Shown here: positions 15,879 through 24,681 of the stretch, piece by piece
How the letters are laid out: the number at the start of each line of letters is the position of its first letter
Numbering within the stretch: position 1 is the stretch's first letter
DNA from: an uncultured Clostridia bacterium
GTDB lineage: Bacteria > Bacillota > Clostridia > Oscillospirales > Oscillospiraceae
Assembly: GCA_947644595.1 (NCBI GenBank)
Contig: CANSAE010000002.1
Coordinates: forward strand, 372,001-436,000
Direction of reading: 5' to 3'
Length of the DNA: 64,000 bases
Notes under the pieces: generated by a model
What the model was told of the DNA's origin: nothing
Database searches by the model: none
Seen by the model: the letters and a program-made list of their open reading frames with translations, nothing else
Translations under genes and position numbers: made by a program

Positions 15879-18184
15879 TACGAAGTTTGCAGTTCCAGGG
15901 CCGCGTACAGGATGCGGGCCATTTGTGCCCGGGTCAGGCTGGCTTTCGGTGTGAGCTGGCCGCCCGAACCGCTGACGATTTGAAGCTGGATGAGGGTCGC
16001 CGCGGGGACACGGGCGTAGTCTGCCAGGTCGGCGGCGTCCGTAAAGGGCTCCAGAACGGTTTCTTCACCGTCGGTGAAGGAAACATTCAAAATGGGCAGG
16101 GCCCGGCAGATGAAGGCGAAGGACTGTTCCCGGGTGAGAGTACCGGAGGGGTCAAAGAGTCCGTTGCCCATGCCGGCGGCGATGCCCTGCGCCTGGGCCC
16201 AGGTCACGGCCGTGGTGTAGTAGGCATCGGCGGAAATGTCGGTAAAGATGTTTTCGCCGGTGGATTCAGGCCGGCCTGCGGCATTGTAGAGCATGAGCAT
16301 GAAATCGCCCCGGCGGATGGTGTCATCCGGGGAAAATGTGGTCTCGCTGGTGCCGCTGACGATGCCCCGTTCCTGCAGGGCGGTGATATATGGTTCCGCC
16401 CAGATGCCGCGAATGTCCGAAAAGGCTACAGGCATTTTGACGGGAATGGCCACCCGCTGTCCGCCGCCCTCAATGATGACGCTGCCTGTCTGTCCGTATT
16501 TCTCCCCGGCGGTGAACAGGCCGGTTTCTGTGATGGTGCCCACCTCGCCTTCCACGGAATAAGTGAACGCGTCCCGGGTGGAGACCACGGAACGGCCGTA
16601 TTGGTAGACCTGGGGCGTGAGCTGGAGCGTCTCGCCGGGCTCCAGGGTGATGGCGTTCAGGCTGTGGCCCTCCTCGTCTTTTACGGACAGGCCGGAGACT
16701 TCCGTGATGACATGGAGGGTACCGGTGCCGGAGGCACCGGTGGTAGGAGAGCGCAGAGTGATCTCATCCGCTGCGGCTTCTGCCGGGGCGCGGTAGGTGC
16801 CGTCCCGGAAGGTCCCATTCTGCGGTTTGATGGAGATGTCATTGGGGGCAGAAGCAGGATACAGCGCCGTATCCGTGGCCAGGGTACTGAGCTCCATGGA
16901 GGAACCGGCCAGGATCAGGGCGCCGTCCTGCTGCAGGTGGAGCATCGCCGGCCGGCCGGATTTTTCCGCCTCTGTCACAAGGAGCAGATAAGAGCCGCAG
17001 GAGCGCTCTTTTCCGTCGGAAGGAGAATTGACGACGGTGCAGCTCTCGCTGCCGGGAAGGCGGACGCCCATAACGCTGGACCCGCCGCCATCCAGATTCA
17101 CGGCCCATTGGCAGCCCAGGGCCTGCAGCTCGTTGGCGATCATGGACAGAGAGACACCGCCTGAGTGGTTGGTCCGCCGGCCATCGATGACGTACAGCAG
17201 CAGGGTCCCGTCGGACTTGACGCCCAGAACCGTGCGGGGATTCACGCCGGCAATGTCCTTGTCCCAAGCAGCGGAATCCGTGACGATTCCGTTTGCGACC
17301 AGAATATCTCCGCAGCCGGTGACCTGTTGGGCACCGGCTAAGATGGGGTCATTGCAGACGGTTTGCAAAGTGACCTTATCTCCCACGGAAAACTTCTCAA
17401 AATTGGCCCGGTAGCCGCTGTCTGTATGGGCGGAGAGGATCAGCTCGCCCTCGCCGATGGACATGGCCTCGCTGCCTTCGGTGCATTCCGTGACTTCCAG
17501 CTCCACAGTGCCGGCGGCCGTCATGGTACCCTCCAGGATCTTGAAGCGCACATTCCAGCCTTCGCCGACGGTACGGGTGGAGACGGTGGAGAAGGCTTCA
17601 CTGTAAAGCACCATCCCGCCGGTGGCAGTGCGGGTCTTATTGAAGTGGGCGAGGGATACGGACTGCCCGTTGTGGGCGGCGTCTGTGTCGCTGCCGTGGT
17701 TGGTGAGAGTGATGTCCACCTGGGGCTGGGCGATGATTTGGATCTTCCCGTCGGGCAGGAAAGCTACGGCGGGATTGCCCGCGGGGCTGGATTTATACAC
17801 GCCGTTTTCCACCACCATGCCCAGGGGGACCTTGACACTGTTGAAATAGTCCGCATTCACGGCGGCCACCACATTGTATCCCTGACTCTCGGCGTAAGCA
17901 ACGCAGGCGGAGAGGGTTAGGCCGCCATAAATGGTATCACAGGCCATGACCATGGGTGTGACCGCGCTGTTTGGGGCCAATTCCAGCGCAAAGCTTTCCT
18001 CTCTGCCGTAAGAGGGATTGGTATAGATGGTATTGGTAAAAGTGAGTCCCTGGGTGAGGAGGGACTTGTTCATATAGAGTTCAGTTCCCGCGCCGCTCTG
18101 GGCAGCGAGGGCCGGGAGCGTCAGGGAGCAGAGCATGGCAATAATCAACATCAGGGACAGTACGGTACGCTGTATGTATTTCAT
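15878..18184 (-). CDS. Secreted phosphodiester glycosidase with three SLH domains
   Basis: Cell-surface protein of 768 residues. A signal peptide ending about LPALAAQ is followed by a phosphodiester glycosidase (NAGPA/DUF2233) domain at about residues 100-385 with NADYFNSVKVPLG, NPRTVLGV and NLDGGGSSVM. An Ig-like middle region leads to three SLH repeats at the C-terminus (about residues 595-765: FSDIRGIWAEPYI, FTDISADAYY, FTDAADLADYA) that bind wall polysaccharide. NAGPA-type enzymes remove phosphodiester-linked sugars; a wall-glycan substrate is plausible. GGAGAAGC precedes the ATG. Convergent with the polysaccharide cluster. Confidence 0.9.
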   Translation of the reverse strand: MKYIQRTVLSLMLIIAMLCSLTLPALAAQSGAGTELYMNKSLLTQGLTFTNTIYTNPSYGREESFALELAPNSAVTPMVMACDTIYGGLTLSACVAYAESQGYNVVAAVNADYFNSVKVPLGMVVENGVYKSSPAGNPAVAFLPDGKIQIIAQPQVDITLTNHGSDTDAAHNGQSVSLAHFNKTRTATGGMVLYSEAFSTVSTRTVGEGWNVRFKILEGTMTAAGTVELEVTECTEGSEAMSIGEGELILSAHTDSGYRANFEKFSVGDKVTLQTVCNDPILAGAQQVTGCGDILVANGIVTDSAAWDKDIAGVNPRTVLGVKSDGTLLLYVIDGRRTNHSGGVSLSMIANELQALGCQWAVNLDGGGSSVMGVRLPGSESCTVVNSPSDGKERSCGSYLLLVTEAEKSGRPAMLHLQQDGALILAGSSMELSTLATDTALYPASAPNDISIKPQNGTFRDGTYRAPAEAAADEITLRSPTTGASGTGTLHVITEVSGLSVKDEEGHSLNAITLEPGETLQLTPQVYQYGRSVVSTRDAFTYSVEGEVGTITETGLFTAGEKYGQTGSVIIEGGGQRVAIPVKMPVAFSDIRGIWAEPYITALQERGIVSGTSETTFSPDDTIRRGDFMLMLYNAAGRPESTGENIFTDISADAYYTTAVTWAQAQGIAAGMGNGLFDPSGTLTREQSFAFICRALPILNVSFTDGEETVLEPFTDAADLADYARVPAATLIQLQIVSGSGGQLTPKASLTRAQMARILYAALELQTS

Positions 18185-18223
18185 AAAGCTTCTCCAATCG
18201 TTGCGAGTTTTCTTGTGATGTCA

Positions 18224-18253
18224 TTGCCTCTGCTCCGGAACGGAGCGAGGCAA
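18224..18253 (-). other. Hairpin in the 5' leader of the SLH protein gene
   Basis: A 13-bp interrupted stem, TTGCCTC plus GCTCCG paired with CGGAGC plus GAGGCAA (single bulged T, GAA loop), about 40 bases before the start. No U-tract follows in the direction of the gene and no riboswitch consensus was recognised. It could stabilise the mRNA or bind a regulator. Confidence 0.4.
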
Positions 18254-18318
18254 CGGTGAATTTGAATGTGCAATTATTGTACCACAAAATTATGAACATT
18301 TCTTCACGAAAATATTTC

Positions 18319-19203
18319 CTATTCATTTGTTCGGTTTTGCTTGATCCATTCCACCACGAAGTCAACAAAGCTTCGGGTGGCGGGACTGCTGCGGCTGGCG
18401 TTGGGAATGGCGATGCCGATGAGGCGGCTGGCTTTGGGCACCAACTCCAGCGTTACTACGTTTTCCGACCGGCGCTCCAGCAAAAGCTCCGGCATGATGC
18501 TCATGCCGAGGCCCTGCTCTACCATGGCGATGATGGCGTAGTCGTCTTTTGTGGTAAAGCGGATATTGGGATGGATGCCTGCGGCGTTCAGGACATTGCG
18601 GGCATCCATATCGGAGCTTTCCAGCAGACTGATGAAGTGTTCATTCTGCACTTGGGAGACGGGAAACCGGGGAAGGTTTGCCATGGGGTGGTTCTTGGGC
18701 AAAACAGCCAGCAGACGGTCTTGGACCAGAGGGATACATTCACAGTCTGTTTCTGCCGGCAGGGCCAGAAAGCCTACATCAATGCTTCCCTCGGCAAGCC
18801 AGCGGTTCACGTCGCCGTAGTCGCCGTTGTAGAGCTTGAAATCAATGCTGGGGTGAGCTTCGCTGAACTGCTTTAGTATTCCCGGGAGCCAGTGGACGGC
18901 CACGCTGGTGACGGTTCCGATGCGGATGGCGCCGGTATCCAGACCGCGGATGGAAGCAACCGTCTGGTGCAGCTGCTCACTGTAATTCAGGATGCCCCGG
19001 ATGGGTGTGAGCACCTGGGTGCCGTTTTCCGTGAGCTGCACGCCGCCCCGGCCGCGCTGAAGGAGAGAAAAGCCAAAGGCTTCTTCCAGGTCATTCAGAA
19101 TGTGGCTGACGGCCGATTGGGTACAGCCTAGCGCCTGGGCTGCCTTGGTGAGGCTGCCGAGTTCTACGACTTTGACGAAAGTTTCGTACTTTCTAATGTT
19201 CAT
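18319..19203 (-). CDS. LysR-family transcriptional regulator
   Basis: LysR-type regulator, 294 residues. The N-terminal winged HTH contains GSLTKAAQALGCTQSAVS, and the C-terminal periplasmic-binding-like effector domain begins about residue 90. The ATG at 19203 has CAGGAG 9 bases upstream; an earlier in-frame ATG lies inside the operator region. It is divergent from a Na+/proline-type symporter and separated from it by two T-N11-A boxes, so it probably controls that transporter and itself. The effector is unknown. Confidence 0.92.
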   Translation of the reverse strand: MNIRKYETFVKVVELGSLTKAAQALGCTQSAVSHILNDLEEAFGFSLLQRGRGGVQLTENGTQVLTPIRGILNYSEQLHQTVASIRGLDTGAIRIGTVTSVAVHWLPGILKQFSEAHPSIDFKLYNGDYGDVNRWLAEGSIDVGFLALPAETDCECIPLVQDRLLAVLPKNHPMANLPRFPVSQVQNEHFISLLESSDMDARNVLNAAGIHPNIRFTTKDDYAIIAMVEQGLGMSIMPELLLERRSENVVTLELVPKASRLIGIAIPNASRSSPATRSFVDFVVEWIKQNRTNE

Positions 19204-19218
19204 GGGACCACTCCTGAA

Positions 19219-19255
19219 ATGAGTTGTTTTCATGATATATATGAAATTATCTCAT
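19219..19255. promoter_or_regulatory. Two LysR-type T-N11-A operator boxes
   Basis: The motif ATGA-N7-TCAT occurs twice, at 19219-19233 and 19241-19255, with starts 22 bases apart (two helical turns). Each fits the LysR T-N11-A consensus. They lie just upstream of the LysR start, in the divergent gap to the symporter gene. Confidence 0.6.
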
Positions 19256-19335
19256 GTTTTTTGCGATCGCACAAGTGTTTTTTATTATTTGTTTTGAAAA
19301 CATCGAATTTTGGGCACTTTTTTCAGCGGTTTCCA

Positions 19336-19364
19336 TTGAAAAAAGGTTTGAATCCCGATAAAAT
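19336..19364 (+). promoter_or_regulatory. Sigma-A-type promoter of the putP-like gene
   Basis: TTGAAA (19336-19341), 17-base spacer, TAAAAT (19359-19364), about 30 bases before the ATG. The LysR boxes lie about 80-115 bases upstream. Confidence 0.75.
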
Positions 19365-19395
19365 CATTTCATTCTGCAAGAGAGAGGAAATCAAA

Positions 19396-20916
19396 ATGAA
19401 TGTGAGTCAATTGCTTGCCTTTTTGGTGTATTTTGTTGTGGTGCTGGGCATCGGGCTGTATTTCTTCCTGAAAAGCTCCGGCAACGGCGAGAAAGAATAT
19501 TTTTTAGGTGGCCGCGCTATGGGTCCGTGGGTCACAGCCATGAGTGCCCAGGCTTCGGATATGTCCGGCTGGCTGCTGATGGGCTTCCCGGGCAGTATCT
19601 TCGCCTTTGGCTTGGGCCAGGTATGGATCGGTATCGGTCTGGGCATCGGCACGGCGGCCAACTGGATCCTGTGCGCCCGTCGGCTGCGCCGGTTTTCCCA
19701 GGCCTCCGGCGATTCCATTACCCTGCCCCAGTATCTGACCAACCGTTTTGCCTCTGAAAGCCCCGTGCTGAAGATCGTGTGCGCGGTGATCTTTCTCATC
19801 AGCTTTACGATTTATGTGGCCTCCGGCTTCGTGTCTGGCAAGACCGTGCTCTGCTCCCTGATCCCTTGGTTCGCGGACGGACACGAGAATCTGGCCCTGC
19901 TGATTTTCGCGGCCATTATTTTGGTATATACCTTCCTGGGCGGCTTCAAGGCTGTGTCCTGGACGGACTTTTTCCAGGCACTGATGATGCTGGTGGCACT
20001 GCTCACCGTGCCCATTGCCATGAATCTGTTCGGCAAGTTTGACAGTACATATGCCGGAGCTTACGCCGAGGGCATTACGGCTTTTGGCAGCAGTCCCTTC
20101 TCCGCGCCTGCTTCTGAAATTATCAGTGGTTTGGCCTGGGGCCTGGGATACTTCGGGATGCCCCATATCCTGGTGCGATTTATGGCCATTGAGAAGCCTT
20201 CCATGGTGAAAAAATCTGCCACCATTGCCATCGGCTGGGTTGTTTTGAGTCTGGGAGCGACCATCGCGTTTGCCATTCTCGGACGTACCTACCTGCTCAG
20301 CAACGGTGCGTCTCTGGCGGCGACCCTGCTGCCTGATGCCCGGGCGAGCATCTTTATCACCATCGTGCAGGACCTGTTCCCGGGCTTCATCGCCGGCCTG
20401 CTGCTGGCGGCCATTGTGGCTGCGGCTATGTCCACGGCGGATTCCCAGCTCCTGGTGGCATCTTCATCCTTTACTTCTGATATCTACAAGCCGCTCATCC
20501 GCAAAGGCCAGGCTTCGGACTCCGAGGTGGGTATGGTGGGGCGCATCGTGGTGGTGGTCATCTCCGTCATCGCCTACCTGATCGCTTCTTCCGGTACCCA
20601 GTGGGCCAGCGACATCATGGCCATGGTGGAAAATGCCTGGGGCCTGTTCGGCGCGGCCTTCGGCCCGGTCATCATCCTGTCTTTGTTCTGGAAGCGCTTT
20701 AATTTCCCCGGTGCAGTGGCGGGTATCGTTGGCGGCGCAGTGGTGGACATCGTTTGGCTGCTGTGGATCAAGAGTTCTACAGGAATCTTTGAGATACTGC
20801 CGGGTTTTGTGGCGGGCTTTTTGATTGCCGTAGTGGTGTCTCTTGTCACCAAGGCTCCCGGTGCAGAGGTGGAAGCTATCTTCGCCGTGGCAACGGACCC
20901 GAATATTGACGAATAA
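19396..20916 (+). CDS. putP: Sodium:solute symporter, PutP (SSS) family
   Basis: Inner-membrane Na+-coupled symporter, 506 residues, with the roughly 13 helices of the SSS family. PutP-like signatures are YFLGGRAMGPWVTAMSAQAS, DMSGWLLMGFPG and, in the sodium-site helix, AAMSTADSQLLVASS. Proline is the best-guess substrate, but related SSS proteins carry other solutes. The ATG at 19396 follows AGAGAGG; upstream in-frame codons run through the promoter and are not used. Probably under the divergent LysR regulator. Confidence 0.9.
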   Translation: MNVSQLLAFLVYFVVVLGIGLYFFLKSSGNGEKEYFLGGRAMGPWVTAMSAQASDMSGWLLMGFPGSIFAFGLGQVWIGIGLGIGTAANWILCARRLRRFSQASGDSITLPQYLTNRFASESPVLKIVCAVIFLISFTIYVASGFVSGKTVLCSLIPWFADGHENLALLIFAAIILVYTFLGGFKAVSWTDFFQALMMLVALLTVPIAMNLFGKFDSTYAGAYAEGITAFGSSPFSAPASEIISGLAWGLGYFGMPHILVRFMAIEKPSMVKKSATIAIGWVVLSLGATIAFAILGRTYLLSNGASLAATLLPDARASIFITIVQDLFPGFIAGLLLAAIVAAAMSTADSQLLVASSSFTSDIYKPLIRKGQASDSEVGMVGRIVVVVISVIAYLIASSGTQWASDIMAMVENAWGLFGAAFGPVIILSLFWKRFNFPGAVAGIVGGAVVDIVWLLWIKSSTGIFEILPGFVAGFLIAVVVSLVTKAPGAEVEAIFAVATDPNIDE

Positions 20917-20957
20917 ACCGACAAAAGTGTTTTCATACTCTAGTGCGGTAAAGGAAT

Positions 20958-20990
20958 AGCCCCGGTCATGCAGTGACCGGGGCTGTTTTT
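20958..20990. terminator. Terminator between putP-like and SNF symporter genes
   Basis: Perfect 11-bp stem AGCCCCGGTCA/TGACCGGGGCT with a 5-base loop, followed by GTTTTTGG. Placed between convergent genes. Confidence 0.88.
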
Positions 20991-20992
20991 GG

Positions 20993-22414
20993 TTATCCCA
21001 AAAAGTTTTTGAGCTGTCCATAGAGCACCACTAGCATGGTGATGGGAACAATGAAGCGATAGCACAGGTCCAGCACACGGCTGCGGCCCATGCGGCATTC
21101 ATCAGTGATGAGAGTGGTCTTGTATTTGTAGCCGATGTATAGGCTCGTGAGCAGGGCACCCAGGGGCATCAGGAAGCCCTCGGAAATGAAACTGTAGGCA
21201 TTGATGAAGCTCTCGTTCCAGCCTTTCAGGGCCAGGGAGGGGAACCATTGCTGCAGCAATCCCAGGGGTGTGGTGCCCGGTGTGCCGCCCATGGCGTCGA
21301 GAGCAACCGGGGTGGCCAATAGGAACACGAAAATCGTGCAAATGGCGATCACGCGTGTGCGCTTTGGCTCTTTGTGCTTATCAATGCGCCGGTCCACGCC
21401 AAAGGACACGCTGACCTCCAACAAGGATACAGAACTGGTGATGGCGGCGATGCACACTGTCAAAAAGAAAATGAAGCCCAAGAAGCAGCCGAAGCGTCCG
21501 CCGATATTGAAGAATACCTGATGCATGGTGACAAACAGCAGCTTCACGCCGGACATGTAGGCGTCCTCTCCCACAAAGGCGAAAGCCGCCGGGATGACCA
21601 GGCTGCCCGCCAGCAAGGCGATGATGGTATCCGCGCCGCAGATCAGCAGGGCATCCCGAGGGATGTTTTCATCCTTTTTCAGATAGGAGCCATAGGCTAC
21701 CATGATGCCCATGGCCAGGGACAGGGAGAAGAACATCTGACCCGCTGCAGTGCTGAGAACGGAGAAAAAGTTTTCTTTCAGATAATCCCAGTCCGGGGTG
21801 AACATAAAGGCATAGCCCTGTTCTGCGCCAGGCTGCCGGCTGATATACACCACCAAAGCGATGAGCATGAAAAACAGCGCGGGCATGGCAATGGTGGAGA
21901 ATTTCTCGATACCGCCGGACACGCCGCCCATGAGGATCGCGCCGGTGATGAGGGCAAACAGTGCCGTGAACAGAATTATAGACCAAGGGGCAGTGGTGAA
22001 GCTTTGGAAAAATGTTTCGCCATGGCCCAAAAAGCCCGTACCGCCGAAGGCTTCCACAAAAAAACCCAGGCAGTACCGCAGGCATAGTCCGCCCAGCACG
22101 CAGTAATAGGACACCACGATGGTGCCGGAGATGACGCCCATGTATCCCACCTCCGGGTGCCGGCTGTCCAGCTTTCGGAAAGCGCTCACCGCGCTGCGGC
22201 CGGTTTTGCGGCCGATGGCCATTTCCGCCATGAGCATGGCAAAGCCTACTGCTACTGTCAGAATGATGTAAATCAGTAAAAAGGCAAAACCGCCGTTGGC
22301 TCCCATTTTAAATGGAAAGCCCCATAGATTTCCCAAACCCACGGCGCTGCCGATGGCAGCCATGAGGAAGCCCAGGCTGCTGCCCCAGCTTCCTCGGTGA
22401 TGATGCTTTTCCAT
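20993..22414 (-). CDS. Neurotransmitter:sodium symporter (SNF/NSS) family protein
   Basis: Na+-coupled amino-acid-type transporter, 473 residues with about 11-12 helices. The N-terminal NSS signature GSAVGLGNLWGFPFKMGANG contains the unwound TM1 region that binds Na+ and substrate. Bacterial homologues (LeuT, TnaT, MhsT) move hydrophobic or aromatic amino acids; which one here is unknown. Ribosome binding site GGAGGATTC before the ATG. Divergent from a 2-hydroxyacid dehydrogenase gene across a palindromic control region. Confidence 0.93.
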   Translation of the reverse strand: MEKHHHRGSWGSSLGFLMAAIGSAVGLGNLWGFPFKMGANGGFAFLLIYIILTVAVGFAMLMAEMAIGRKTGRSAVSAFRKLDSRHPEVGYMGVISGTIVVSYYCVLGGLCLRYCLGFFVEAFGGTGFLGHGETFFQSFTTAPWSIILFTALFALITGAILMGGVSGGIEKFSTIAMPALFFMLIALVVYISRQPGAEQGYAFMFTPDWDYLKENFFSVLSTAAGQMFFSLSLAMGIMVAYGSYLKKDENIPRDALLICGADTIIALLAGSLVIPAAFAFVGEDAYMSGVKLLFVTMHQVFFNIGGRFGCFLGFIFFLTVCIAAITSSVSLLEVSVSFGVDRRIDKHKEPKRTRVIAICTIFVFLLATPVALDAMGGTPGTTPLGLLQQWFPSLALKGWNESFINAYSFISEGFLMPLGALLTSLYIGYKYKTTLITDECRMGRSRVLDLCYRFIVPITMLVVLYGQLKNFLG

Positions 22415-22459
22415 ATTGAATCCTCCAAATCCGTTTGTCCCATCTTATGCTGATTTTCC

Positions 22460-22488
22460 TTGCTTATTCCGTGGAACTGCTCTATGAT
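22460..22488 (+). promoter_or_regulatory. Promoter of the 2-hydroxyacid dehydrogenase gene
   Basis: TTGCTT (22460-22465), 17-base spacer, TATGAT (22483-22488). The -10 hexamer falls in the centre of a perfect inverted repeat. Confidence 0.6.
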
Positions 22489-22500
22489 AAGAGCAGTTCC
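22473..22500. promoter_or_regulatory. Palindromic operator overlapping the divergent promoter
   Basis: Perfect 11-bp inverted repeat GGAACTGCTCT/AGAGCAGTTCC with a 6-base centre that contains most of the -10 box. Its place between divergent genes and over the promoter suggests a repressor site. The alternative is an RNA hairpin, but only a short CTTTTC follows it. Confidence 0.55.
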
Positions 22501-22551
22501 CTTTTCAACAGAAAGACGATGTGATTGTACCAGAATATGGGAGGTTTTGCA

Positions 22552-23538
22552 ATGGTTGAAATTAAAAATTTGTTGATTTATTTCCCTGCGGGTGAAAAAT
22601 TTAAAGAAGAGTTGAGAGAAATTCTTCCGAAAACAAAAATTTTTCACTGCTCTGAAACTGATATTACCCCGGAAGCGGTTCGAGAGGCGGATGTGATCTT
22701 CGGCAATGTCCCCCATGGACTGCTGGAGGATGTTCCGAACTTGCAATGGCTGCATCTGGCCAGCGCCGGAACAGATGGATATCTGCCGTTGCTCCAGCGG
22801 GGCGTCCTGCTTACCAACGGGACCGGCGCGTATAACGATACAATCGCTGAGCATATGCTGGCACTGACCGGTGCATTGTGTATCCGCCTTCCGGCGTACG
22901 TTCGGCAGCAGGCGGAGCATGTATGGCAGCGGGCTGGCTGGTCAGGGTATATCATGGACTCCACTGTGGTCATTCTTGGGTGCGGAAACATCGGCTGTGC
23001 CTATGCCCGGCGGATGAAGGCCCTGGGGGCGCATACCATCGGAGTGCGCAGAAGTCCCGGCCCGGCGCCGGAGGGCGTGGATGAGGTTTACACCATGGAG
23101 GAATTGGATGCTGTTTTGCCCCGGGCGGATATTGTGACGATGGTCATGCCCGGTACTCCGGAAACGAAAGGGCTGATGGATGCTCGGCGCATTGGCTTGA
23201 TGAAGGACGGGGCCTTGCTGCTCAATGTAGGCCGGGGCAATGCACTGGACCCAGACGCCCTGTATCATGGGCTTACGTCCGGAAAATTAGGCGGCGCCGC
23301 CATTGATGTGGCATACCGGGAGCCCCTGCCGGCGGATGACCGGCTGTGGGATGCGCCGAACCTGTTGATCACGCCTCATGTGGCTGGCGGCTGGAATTTG
23401 GATGCTGTGAGTGCCAATCCGTTTATGATCCGGCAGGTATGCAAGGTGTTTTCGGAGAATCTGACGCAATTTTTAGCGGATATGCCTATGCCCAATGCGG
23501 TAGACCCGGAAACGGGGTACACAAGATCCCGGAGATAA
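22552..23538 (+). CDS. D-isomer-specific 2-hydroxyacid dehydrogenase
   Basis: NAD(P)-dependent oxidoreductase of 328 residues in the D-2-hydroxyacid dehydrogenase family, converting 2-keto acids to D-hydroxy acids or the reverse. The Rossmann motif is VILGCGNIGCAYARR (about residue 140), then NVGRGNALD with the substrate arginine, the acidic relay near YREPLP, and the catalytic histidine in TPHVAGGWN. The ATG at 22552 follows GGGAGG. Its actual substrate is unknown; the divergent amino-acid-type transporter suggests keto acids derived from an imported amino acid. Confidence 0.87.
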   Translation: MVEIKNLLIYFPAGEKFKEELREILPKTKIFHCSETDITPEAVREADVIFGNVPHGLLEDVPNLQWLHLASAGTDGYLPLLQRGVLLTNGTGAYNDTIAEHMLALTGALCIRLPAYVRQQAEHVWQRAGWSGYIMDSTVVILGCGNIGCAYARRMKALGAHTIGVRRSPGPAPEGVDEVYTMEELDAVLPRADIVTMVMPGTPETKGLMDARRIGLMKDGALLLNVGRGNALDPDALYHGLTSGKLGGAAIDVAYREPLPADDRLWDAPNLLITPHVAGGWNLDAVSANPFMIRQVCKVFSENLTQFLADMPMPNAVDPETGYTRSRR

Positions 23539-23550
23539 TTCCATCATGAC

Positions 23551-23578
23551 TTGCAATTTTCCAAGTAACTGGTATAAT
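23551..23578 (+). promoter_or_regulatory. Promoter of the apt-like / tadA pair
   Basis: TTGCAA (23551-23556), 16-base spacer, TATAAT (23573-23578), about 57 bases before the start codon. Confidence 0.75.
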
Positions 23579-23635
23579 AAGCGGTGAATTATGTTTGGGG
23601 CGGCACCCCACAAAATCATGAGGAGGAATCCCGAA

Positions 23636-24193
23636 ATGACGTATGAGATCGACATAGCCGGTCTAAAGCGAAATCTTCCCCTGTGCCCGTTGAACGATAC
23701 GCTCTCCATTGGCGCTTTTGTGATGTTCGGGGATGTGGAATTGACGGTCCACTGTGCGGCCGAACTGCTGAAAATCGCACCGGACTATGATTATATGATC
23801 GCGCCGGAGGCGAAGGCCATTCCTTTGATTTATGAGATGGCCCGGCAGTCCGGGGCAGAAAAATATTTTGTTGCCCGAAAAAAGGCCAAAGCCTATATGC
23901 AGGGTGTTTTTGAAGTGGAGGTACAATCCATCACTACTGCCGGCAGCCAGACCCTGGTGCTGGACCAGATGGATGCAGAGTTTTTGAAAGGCAAGCGGGT
24001 GCTCATCATTGATGATGTCATCTCCACCGGAGAATCCCTGCGGGCAATGGAGGCCTTGTGCGAAAAAGCCGGCGCGGTTGTGACCGGGAAGATCGCTGTA
24101 TTGGCGGAGGGGGATGCCTTCTATCGGGAAGATATTACCGTTTTGGCCCAATTGCCTCTGTTCAAGCCTGATGGCACACCTCTTCAAGGCTGA
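23636..24193 (+). CDS. Adenine phosphoribosyltransferase-like protein
   Basis: Phosphoribosyltransferase of 185 residues. The PRPP-binding loop is VLIIDDVISTGES (about residue 122), preceded by the family APEAKAIPL substrate-side region. It resembles adenine phosphoribosyltransferases, which salvage adenine to AMP, but is longer and divergent in the hood region, so a regulatory or different-base role is possible. The ATG at 23636 follows AGGAGGA; an earlier in-frame ATG has no such site. Its stop overlaps the tadA start. Confidence 0.8.
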   Translation: MTYEIDIAGLKRNLPLCPLNDTLSIGAFVMFGDVELTVHCAAELLKIAPDYDYMIAPEAKAIPLIYEMARQSGAEKYFVARKKAKAYMQGVFEVEVQSITTAGSQTLVLDQMDAEFLKGKRVLIIDDVISTGESLRAMEALCEKAGAVVTGKIAVLAEGDAFYREDITVLAQLPLFKPDGTPLQG

Positions 24194-24648
24194 TGCCGGA
24201 CAGGGAAGTCTATATGCGTCGGGCATTGGGACTGGCAAAAGAAGCGGCGTGCGCGGGAGAAGTCCCTGTGGGCTGCGTGATCGCGGGACCGGATGGGGAA
24301 ATCATCGGCCGTGGCCGGAACTTCCGGGAAGAGACCGGAGATGCCTCTGCCCACGCGGAACTGCTGGCCATCCGGGAAGCCTGCAGCGTGGTAGGGGACT
24401 GGCGCCTGGAAGGCTGCACCCTGTATGTGACGCTGGAACCCTGCCCCATGTGTGCCGGCGCGATCATCAACAGCCGTATTCCTACTGTGGTGTACGGTGC
24501 AAAGGATGCGTTGACTGGCTCCTGCGGCAGCGTACTGAATTTATTCGAGGAGCGGTACGGACACAAGCCTGCTATTTACGGCGGCGTACTGAAAGAGGAA
24601 TGCGCTCGCGTGATGAGCGACTTTTTCCGGGAAATTCGGGAGAAATAA
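24193..24648 (+). CDS. tadA: tRNA-specific adenosine deaminase TadA
   Basis: Zinc-dependent deaminase, 151 residues, that makes inosine at the wobble position of tRNA-Arg(ACG). The catalytic motif is HAELLAIREA with the proton-shuttling glutamate, and PCPMCAGAI supplies the two zinc cysteines; NSRIPTVVYGAKD follows as in TadA. The ATG shares a base with the preceding stop (TGATG). Confidence 0.93.
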   Translation: MPDREVYMRRALGLAKEAACAGEVPVGCVIAGPDGEIIGRGRNFREETGDASAHAELLAIREACSVVGDWRLEGCTLYVTLEPCPMCAGAIINSRIPTVVYGAKDALTGSCGSVLNLFEERYGHKPAIYGGVLKEECARVMSDFFREIREK

Positions 24649-24681
24649 AACCGTCCACCCATTACGGGTGGACGGTTTTTT
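24647..24681. terminator. Terminator after tadA
   Basis: Perfect 14-bp stem AAAACCGTCCACCC/GGGTGGACGGTTTT with an ATTAC loop and T-run. The minus-strand GIY-YIG gene ends inside it. Confidence 0.9.

Noticed and set aside
15839..17164. Long open frame (441 codons) on the plus strand opposite the SLH protein gene
   Set aside because: Low-complexity Gly-rich translation with no motif; the minus frame has signal peptide, NAGPA and SLH domains.
18185..18320. Riboswitch in the leader of the SLH gene
   Set aside because: There is a 13-bp hairpin but no match to cyclic-di-GMP or other riboswitch consensus that I could recognise.
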